The notes under the pieces were generated by a model, which did not search any database, was not told the origin of the DNA, and saw nothing but the letters and a program-made list of their open reading frames with translations. A DNA stretch of 64,000 nt from contig NGBS01000303.1 in the NCBI GenBank assembly GCA_002245135.1, forward strand, positions 1 through 64,000. Direction: 5' to 3'. Positions 56,318 through 64,000 of the stretch are shown in pieces (positions within the stretch are counted from its first letter, which is position 1; the number at the start of each line of letters is the position of its first letter). The translations under genes and the position numbers were made by a program. Origin of the DNA: Proteromonas lacertae (Eukaryota > Sar > Bigyra > Opalinata > Proteromonadidae).

Positions 56318-57479
56318 CTACTCGAAATGTTCAGTTGGATACAAATCATGCCATGCATTATAATCATAATACAAAACTTCACCATTTCTAATATCTCTAC
56401 TTGCATAAAGAATAACATGAACTTTTCCATCAATATCAAATCTTGCACTTTTCACATTCTATAATATATATATATAAATAATTTTAAAAAAAAGTATTAA
56501 TAAATACTTGTTTTTTACGAAGATCATTATTACTATTATTAATTCCACTTAATAAAAATCCAATATTACCAACTGTTTCAGGAATAATTGTTAAACTAGA
56601 TTTCTTAGATTTTGCTCTTATTAACTCCATTACTCCATCATTGTTCTTTTCTTCTGATTCACTCAATCTATATACATTTCCTATATATTCTGCTAATATT
56701 GTTTTATCTAATATTCTTTCATCTGCTTTAACTATATATCCCTGATCTTTATCTTCACAAACTAACAATGGTGGAAATAATCCCATATTACATAATTCTT
56801 TATATTTATTAAACTTTGCTTTATTAACTAATGTCATTACTTGCACTGGTGTATCTCTTTCATATTTTGAATTATTCAATGATTCAGGGCAATTATAACA
56901 AAGTTCATTTGCAAAAGTTAAATTCTTATTATACAATGCATCAGCTAAAGAATACATTTGTTTTGTTCTTTTTTCTGGATTTTCTGAAGGAATATGGACT
57001 CTGAAAATTTGTCTACATTCTTTATGAAATGAACTTCTCTTCTTTGGTTTTTCTATTCTATCTTTTATTCTTTCTGTATTTAAAATATTAAAGAAATTAA
57101 ATATTTCATTCTTTTTTATATGTCTTTTATATGGGATTTTTGGCTTTAAACATTGTGAACAATGCCAATCACCATTTGGTATGTAAGGTAAAATAGGTCT
57201 TAAACAATATATATGATAACCTTTATTACAACTATCACAGATTAACATATTTTCATCATCGTCTCCACCATTACATATTGTACATTTTAGTTGTTCCAGT
57301 GGTATATCTTCTAACATTACAACACCACCTTTTCTTGCACATCGTCGTAAATCCTTTATTGTTATACCATTAGGCAATATCTTCTTAGAACGAGATCTAA
57401 TAATTGGTTGACATGATCTCATCTTTCTGAATGTTAATCGACTTGTACCGTTAACGTATGTCCTACTAATCTTACACAT
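56318..57479 (-). CDS. PHD-SET protein, ATXR5/6-like histone methyltransferase
   Basis: Exons 56508-57479 and 56318-56458 (49-nt intron) give 370 residues. PHD finger at residues ~65-112: 'CTICNGGDDDENMLICDSCN' then 'GYHIYCL' and 'WHCSQC'. The C-terminal SET domain has 'YIVKADERILDKTILAEYIG', 'GNIGFLLSGINNSN', 'KVHVILYASRDIRNGEVLYY' and ends 'DYNAWHDLYPTEHFE'. The order PHD-SET without pre-SET, the 'SGINN' block and the 'YPTEHF' end are those of plant ATXR5/6, which monomethylate H3K27 on the replication-dependent H3.1. Finding this type in a protist with otherwise non-plant genes is notable. Start chosen at the first ATG of the frame. Confidence 0.8.
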
Positions 57480-57543
57480 TTCAATTTTTAAACTGTCATA
57501 ATCAAATTTTATCAAATCACAGAATCAAACCTATATTAATGAA

Positions 57544-58523
57544 ATGTTGAAAAAATTGTTTATAGTGTTATGTTTTTTATCATTTTCATATTCTGAATAT
57601 TTAGTATATCTTTTACTGTTAATATAATAGATTGGATCAGAAATTGGAATAACTGATCAAAATACAACAGTAGCTTTGTCAGAAGAGAATATACAGAAAA
57701 TAAAAGAAGGAGCACAGAAAGGTAATTTAGGTATAAATGATTATTATTGATTAATCTATATTTATAAAACAGATTCAATATATTTTCTTGGATTGCTATA
57801 TTATTATGGATTTGGAGGTAAAAAGGATGTTGATAAAGCTGTAGAAGCATTCACCAGATCAGCAAAAGAAGGTCATGTTCACTCACAATTAGCATTAGGA
57901 ATAATCAACAGTCAAGTTAAACATCATAGTAAATAAATGAATGAATATAATAAATAGGTTCATCTGCTATTCAATGGTTGCAAGCCTCAGCAAACCAACA
58001 GAATAGTGATGCAATGTGGTTATTAGGAGAAGTTTATCAAAATCAATCAAATTATAAAGAAGCGTTTGATTATTATCATCAATCAGCTAATAATGATAAT
58101 GTAGAAGGGATGTATAGATTAGCACTACTGTATGAATATGGATATGGAATTCCAAAAAATACAAAAAAGGCAAAGCAATGGTATGAAAGAGCATCTAACA
58201 AAAACCACTTGGATTCAATCTATAATTTAGGATTAATGTATACATATGGTAGAGGAACAAAACAAGATTTTGGAATGGCTGGAAGTTTGTTTCTGAAAGC
58301 AGGAAATCAACAACATGGTCCATCTTTGTATTATTTAGGAATTATCTATTTCAATGGTTATGGTGTTCAGATGGATTATTATCAAGCTATTTATTGGTTT
58401 GAAAAAGCAAAGGAAACAAATGATTATAGAATTATTAATCAAGTTGATGAGATTTTAGTGAAGTTGAACAAAGCTATAGATCAGATGGATATTGAAAAAC
58501 AGAAATATTATAGAGATGTGTAA
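57544..58523 (+). CDS. Secretory Sel1-like repeat protein
   Basis: Exons 57544-57603, 57631-57721, 57773-57928 and 57958-58523 give 290 residues. A signal peptide ('MLKKLFIVLCFLSFSYS') precedes at least six Sel1-like (TPR-type) repeats, for example 'GMYRLALLYEYGYGIPKNTK' and 'SIYNLGLMYTYGRGTKQDF'. Absence of a membrane segment suggests a lumenal or secreted adaptor. SEL1L/Hrd3 of the ER-associated degradation pathway has the same repeats but is longer and membrane-bound, so orthology is unproven. The gene faces away from the ATXR5/6-like gene over only 64 bp. Confidence 0.8.
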
Positions 58524-58600
58524 TTTAATTCTTTTTTTGTGTAATTGTTTGAGTAAGGTTTGAAGATTGTGTTTCAGTTTTTTTAAAATAATCTATAAAT

Positions 58601-60464
58601 ATGAGATTCTTTGTTGCTGTACTATTTGCAGTATGTATATCTGCTTATTGTGAAGGAGAATATCCATGTTATCATGTATATTATTAAGTGATTTTATCAC
58701 TAGGATCGATTGGAGAGAAATCTTGAGGGTTTATGGGATTTTACATTATTGCCAAAGAAGACTGATCCAACTAAAATCAACATTAGCTCTGTAGTTTTCA
58801 ATGACAAAATGATTGTTCCAGGTGCTTATGATGCTACAACTAGATATGCTGGTCTTAGAGGCTCAGGTGTCTATAGACGTTCATTCCACCAAACCCCAAA
58901 CACTGAAAGCAGAATTTTATTTGAATCTTGTGCTATGTGGTGTAATATTATTGTAGATGGTAAAAGTTTAAGAATTCACAACAATGCTTATACCGCATTT
59001 TGGGTTGATGTTCCACCAAGTGATAAATCAATCAGAGAAATTGTTGTTATTGCTGATGTATATATATTATTATTATTATTATTATTATTTATCATATTTA
59101 AATAGAATCAATTTGATTCAAACAGATATCCAATCGGTTATTACGATATGGACTTCTGGCAATATGGTGGATTATATAGAAAAGTCGCTTTATATGAAGT
59201 TCCAAATTTATCAATTCAAAATGCTGATGTAATGGTAAAAGACTATAAAAAAGGATTATTAAACCTCAGAGTAAGAATCCATTCAACAATTAACAGTGGT
59301 GTATATCCACAACAATTATCATTCAATGTAATATTTGATGATGATGAAAAGAATATGATTGAAGTAAAAGGTGAATATTTATATGGAGTTTATATGTTAA
59401 ACAATTTAACAGTTCCAAATCCAACATTATGGTCAACAATTACTCCTAATTTACATTTTGTGAAAGTCAATTTATTAGATAGTACAAGAAATGGAGTTGT
59501 ATTAGATTCATTTGAAGATCGATTTGGTTTAAGATTAGTCTCCACTTGTGGTAATATGATCTGTCTAAATGAACAGCCAATACAATTGCGAGGATGGTGT
59601 AGACATGATTTAGAGTTCAATTATGGTCCTCATATGCCTAAAGTACAAATGTATCAAGATATTAAGCAGTTACAAGAGTTAAATGGTAATTTCTTCAGAT
59701 TAGTCCATTATCCTCATGATCCAAGATTCTTAAGTTTATGTGATGAAATGGGTATTTTAATTTGGCAAGAGACTTATGGTTGGGGAAATGGTGAAAATCA
59801 AGCAACACGAAAAGATTTTCAAGAAGCACAATTATATGAATTAGAAGAAATGGTAAATCATACAATGAATCATCCATCTATTATACTTTGGGCTTATTTG
59901 AATGAAGGATGTAGTAACAGTCAGAAATGTTGTGATCAAATGTATAAACCATTAGCTCAAAGATATAGAGAATTAGAAGTTCCTGGATTAATTACTTATG
60001 CAAGTAATAAACGAGAAAATGATGTTTGTTTAGATTCTGTTGATGTTGTTTCATTCAATTCATATCCTGGATGGTTTCAAGGTGGTAATGACTTAGAGGA
60101 TAATTTAAATTCTATTAAACCTTATGTAAGAAATGAAGAAGTAAATGCACATAAGAAATGTCCAAATAAACCATTCTTAAAGAGTGAAATAGGTGCAGAA
60201 TCAGTCTGGGGATGGGATGATCGATGGAATGGATTATGGACTCAAGAATATCAACAGAAATATATTAATGAAGTATTAGAAGTAGTTGTTGGTAATAGTT
60301 CTTTTGCTGGTATTAGTTTGTGGCAATTCTTTGATACAAGGACTTATAATGCTCATTCTGCTCTGCAAAGACCTAGAGCTATTAATAATATGGGTACTTT
60401 AGATGAATATAGAAGACCAAAGCCTGTTGCGAAATTGATTAAAGAATATTATGGTAAGAAATAA
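58601..60464 (+). CDS. GUS: Secreted beta-glucuronidase (GH2)
   Basis: Exons 58601-58675, 58704-59057 and 59106-60464 give 595 residues (E. coli enzyme 603). A signal peptide (residues 1-18) routes it to the secretory pathway or lysosome. Sugar-binding domain ('GLRGSGVYRRSFHQT', 'DFWQYGGLYRKV'), then the TIM barrel with acid/base Glu in 'AYLNEGCSN' and nucleophile Glu in 'KSEIGAESVWGW'. 'NKPFLKSEIGAE' and the 'NE' site are typical of glucuronidases rather than galactosidases. It hydrolyses terminal glucuronic acid from glycosaminoglycans or plant/algal glycans. Introns contain a TTA microsatellite at 59066-59090. Confidence 0.9.
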
Positions 60465-60843
60465 AAAAAACTATACTGTTAATTACTCTTATCTTGAAAA
60501 TGTTTGTGTGTCATGAATTATTATATAAATAGTTCATTTCAATGAAACAACTTTCATGATTCAGATTGAATCTGACCTTGTATAATCTTACAGCATATTT
60601 AATATTCATTGCTATCTTATGGTATTATAAAGTAGTAGTGTTATAAATAATAATTGGTTGTATTTTCTTCATTATTTTTCATCTTTCTTTACGATTCTTC
60701 ACTTAACTATCCTATCTATTCCATATCACAATATTATATAGTACATAAGATATTCAAATGATATAAACTACTAGTTTCAACCAAATTTCTTTAATTGAGG
60801 AAATAACGAATCTTTTTTAAAGAACTAAAAAATGTTATTTTAA
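60465..60843. other. Intergenic region
   Basis: 379 bp between two genes on the plus strand. It has a short inverted repeat 'GATTCAGATTGAATC' near 60558, otherwise AT-rich. No gene or RNA recognised. Confidence 0.35.
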
Positions 60844-61951
60844 ATGAATGAGTCAGTTGTGGTAGATAAAAATATTACAGAATCTGATCTCACAAATTAT
60901 GTACGTTCTGCCGTATAATATCTTTTTCTAGAAAGAATCGTACAGAGTTTATCTCAAAGAAAAGAGTAAAAGACAGCAGATGCCATGTTTTAGAGTAACA
61001 AGTACGGCATATTTAATATGTAAGAGTTTATTTCGTATGAATCAGTTTATTTATTTACTAGTCTCAAACAATGAGTTTAACTCGATAATTGGATTTTATT
61101 TATCTGTATGGAGTAAAAATCAAGATAAGCAGCACGTTTTAAAAGCAAATCTCCAAGAATATTTCAGAAAAGAAACTAAAGGGTTTATAGATCATTTCTT
61201 CCAGAATAATCAGATCATTTGCAACGATTTCATCTTATTTGTGTGTTTCTTTCTGTTTTATAGCATTCCAGATATTGTATCAGTGTTAATATCAATGTGT
61301 GGAGTAAATAGCAACATCATCATAACAAAAGATAAAATCGAATTATTCTTCCATTACTTTAATTTGAATTTATTAGAAAATGAAAAATTGTTGAAGGTTA
61401 TGGATAAAACAAAAGGATGTTACACTGAGTATATATATATATAATATATTGTTTTTAGTGATAAGAAGGCATATGATATTAAAACATTTCATTTGTATAT
61501 GATAGACAATTATACACTTGTTACTGCTCTACAAATACTTAAAAATGATTTAATCAATAATATATTTGTTGTTTCTCCATTAAATAGAATATATACAAGA
61601 ATCAACTATTATTCAATCATTTTGAATTCTTGTAATGATGAAATGAGTGTTTTACCGTTATTAAGACCACCTAAAGAATCATGTCTAGCAAATGTATTGA
61701 GATTAATCTGTACTCATGATCCTGATCCTTATTATTTTGATTTTTATATAACTACTCCAATTCAAAAAGTAAAATCATTGATAATATGCCAATTAAAGAT
61801 GAGATTTGGTTATTCACAAAGACCAAGACTTACACATTTTTTATCTTTACAATCCAAATCAATTACCTTAAGAAATGGAATGATTTCTCCAATAACTTCA
61901 CCTAAAAAAGAGAAAGAAGTAACATTAGAAACAGCATGTTATAGTTTATAA
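60844..61951 (+). CDS. Unknown protein, 348 residues
   Basis: Exons 60844-60900, 60932-61428 and 61459-61951 give 348 residues with introns of 31 and 30 nt. Mostly helical in the first 230 residues ('NDFILFVCFFLFYSIPDIVS' is hydrophobic but probably buried), with a rhythm like degenerate EF-hand pairs, then a Pro-containing C-terminal third ending 'TSPKKEKEVTLETACYSL'. No signal peptide. No family recognised. A calcineurin B- or centrin-like ancestry is possible, but no calcium-binding loop remains. Confidence 0.6.
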
Positions 61952-62235
61952 AACATTTAAAATCTGTCATTTAGAAGTGTATATAGTACAAATGTATAAT
62001 TTGTATATTTTGTCTTTAATTTCATTGTTGGATTGTATTTCTTACTGGTATTTAGAGATAAAAAGGTGTTTTTAGTTTTGCAAATAATATAATATTGTGT
62101 ATTTCTTTGTTTTGTTTTTTTTTTTTAATTATTTTTTAATATTTATAAACATAAATCATACATTCACAAAAATATTCAAATAAAATATATTAATATAGGT
62201 AAACTAAATTAGTATATAATAGTATTTTACTACTA

Positions 62236-62552
62236 CTATTCATTAAAGCTTAAAAATTCACATGAATCAGAATTAGGTAAAGAGAATAATATGGGAGACA
62301 TGTTGTTGGAATTAAATGACAATAAAGGACTGTTTACATTAAATAAATTACTATTGCTATTGTTACTGTAATTATTATTACCCAACATATCTCCAACATT
62401 ATTATTTGTATTTGATGTAATTACATTATTACTAATATCTACGAAATTTTCACTATTTTCACTATTATTATTATTATTATCAATTAATGATAAATATGGA
62501 CCAACCTGTAAAGATAATTGGTCAGGCATTTGGATTAAATTATCTTCATATA

Positions 62553-62585
<33 letters not shown>

Positions 62586-63891
62586 CATTACATAGAATCA
62601 TTTGCGGTTGTGGAATTAATTGAACTTCTTGTGGTTGTTCTATCATCTGAATCTGCATTTGTTGATCTTGCATATCCATCTGTTGTTGCGGTTGTTGTTC
62701 TATCTGTAACTGTAATTGTAATTGTTGTTGCATTTGCTGATTCTGTTGTTCAATTTGTTGTGGTTCATAGTAACAGTATGGATCATTACTGTAAGCATAC
62801 TGTTGTTGATCTTCATCTTCATTATTATAATTATTACTATTATCTATACAGTGTGATATGGATGTTGGTGTAACTGATGCTGATCTTGGAGTAACTGTAG
62901 TTGATGATGATAAAGATGGTGGTGAAGCTGCAGGGACAGGAATATCTAATTGAGGAGAATAAGTTATACCATTATTATTGTAAATTATTGGGTTATTATT
63001 ATTATTATTTTGAAATATTGCACCACCATATTTTTTCAATATTCTTGTTCCTATCCTTGGTTTTGATTTCATTTCATAATATTCTTTTACTTCTTTTCTT
63101 TTTTCTTCAGATATTTTTAAATTATCTATTAATTGATCTAGTGTAAATCCATTTTCCACAAAATTGTAAAATCCGAGCTTTATCATTGGTTCTGTATGAC
63201 TTTCTATATACTTCTTTTTGGCTTTTGAATTAAAGCGGTTTTTGATGTTATTTTCACTTCTTCCTGGAATTATTTTAGCTATTTCTGCCCATTTATTACC
63301 AATCACTTTTTGTAATTCAAATAATAGGATATCTTCCTCTTCTGTCCACTCAGATCGTTTGATACTTTGATCTAAATAGTTCAGGTATCTTTCTCTACAT
63401 TGCTTACCACTACGACCTTTTAGCTTATTAGCTACATCACTCCATTTTATATCATCTATTCCATTTGCTTCTACAGCATTTAAAATAATTCTGTCTTCTT
63501 CTGACGTCCAAGGTCCTTTAATTATTTCTGGTGATGTGATAATCCTCCACCGACGCATGCACTGTATTTCACTTCTTGTTCCTACGTAATCTGCAATCAA
63601 CCTCCAATTTTTGTGTGGATATTTTTTAAAACCAATTTGTAACCTTCTATCTTCCTCTTTTGACCATTTTTCTATTGAGTTCATTTTTCCTTTCTGTTTG
63701 GCGGTTGTATTTAAGTGTAATGTGTGTTCTAGATATTTATTCGGACTTTCACTTAGTGCTGAAGAAGGACTGACACTTACATCAGATAGTGGTGATGTAG
63801 ATCCTAATATTACAAATGGCGGTGTCAAAGTGTCATATTCCTCAATAGTGTGTGAAGTAATATCCGGTATAGCTATTGATGTTGTAGACAT
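62236..63891 (-). CDS. Three-repeat MYB transcription factor
   Basis: Single exon, 551 residues. After 70 Ser/Thr-rich residues, three SANT/MYB repeats at about 75-119 ('KWSKEEDRRLQIGFKKYPHK'), 126-173 ('GPWTSEEDRIILNAVEANG') and 180-225 ('EWTEEEDILLFELQKVIGNK', 'RSENNIKNRF') with the regularly spaced Trp residues. This matches 3R-MYB factors (animal c-Myb, plant 3R-MYB), DNA-binding regulators often of the cell cycle. The C-terminal 320 residues are Asn/Gln/Ser-rich with a nine-Asn run. The basal position of the repeat region and lack of introns are notable among otherwise split genes. Confidence 0.9.
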
Positions 63892-64000
63892 CAGTAAAAT
63901 ATGTATTATAAATTACAAAATTAACAAACTCCCAAAAAGGCAAAATATGTTCAAGCCAAGTATTTTCTGAGTCATTTGAATTTTTAATACTATCGTGTTG

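Overview
This window is nuclear DNA of an AT-rich, gene-dense unicellular eukaryote, with a piece of an integrated double-stranded DNA virus-like element at its left end. The eukaryotic assignment rests on many spliceosomal introns, most only about 25-50 nt with GTAT-type donors and ATAG acceptors, on eukaryote-specific proteins (TM9SF, SEC22, ARFRP1, MOB4, SBDS, WDR82, Dbp5, RBM39) and on long Asn/Gln runs. A TCA-cycle E2 enzyme with a mitochondrial presequence points to an aerobic mitochondrion. A protein-only RNase P (PRORP), a plant-type ATXR5/6-like PHD-SET protein and an SBDS with a C-terminal zinc finger argue against Fungi and Amoebozoa. I could not fix the lineage. The standard genetic code fits every gene.

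Layout. 1-6322: intronless viral block with an unknown acidic protein (cut by the window edge), a penton-like capsid protein, a double-jelly-roll-type major capsid protein, an A32-like packaging ATPase, an overlapping membrane-anchored protein and a small Cys-rich protein. This is the morphogenesis module of a Polinton-like virus or relative. 6323-7225 is non-coding and rich in stem-loops. 7226-25652 holds two nearly identical inverted copies of a 2-Cys peroxiredoxin gene, enclosing a PP2C phosphatase, an acidic protein, threonyl-tRNA synthetase, a WDR82-like protein, a TM9SF transporter-like protein, a WD40 protein, PRORP, a GT61 glycosyltransferase, an unknown low-complexity protein and an aminoacyl-histidine dipeptidase. 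25728-40034 is a compact housekeeping run: Dbp5-like helicase, SBDS, VMA21-like protein, N-acetylneuraminate lyase, MOB4, DLST, S-adenosylmethionine decarboxylase with a probable upstream-ORF leader, and a 1521-residue armadillo protein with polyQ/polyN.

40-50.5 kb is an accessory cluster. Family A is membrane-anchored with a SPRY-like C-terminus and has three copies, one broken. Family B is secreted and Cys-rich and has two copies. They are interleaved with a PPEF-type phosphatase, a PDCL3-like protein and SEC22, and a 158-bp direct repeat copies the 5' end of the armadillo gene. 50.5-64 kb returns to housekeeping genes: RBM39, an unknown protein, aspartate-semialdehyde dehydrogenase, ARFRP1, the ATXR5/6-like protein, a Sel1-repeat protein, beta-glucuronidase, an unknown protein and a three-repeat MYB factor.

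The items most worth follow-up are the virus-like element, the A/B family cluster, the S-adenosylmethionine decarboxylase upstream ORF, the inverted peroxiredoxin pair, and the very short introns placed just after (once inside) the start codon. Exon boundaries are my readings of GT-AG sites that keep the frame; none is backed by transcripts. No tRNA, rRNA or CRISPR array was found.
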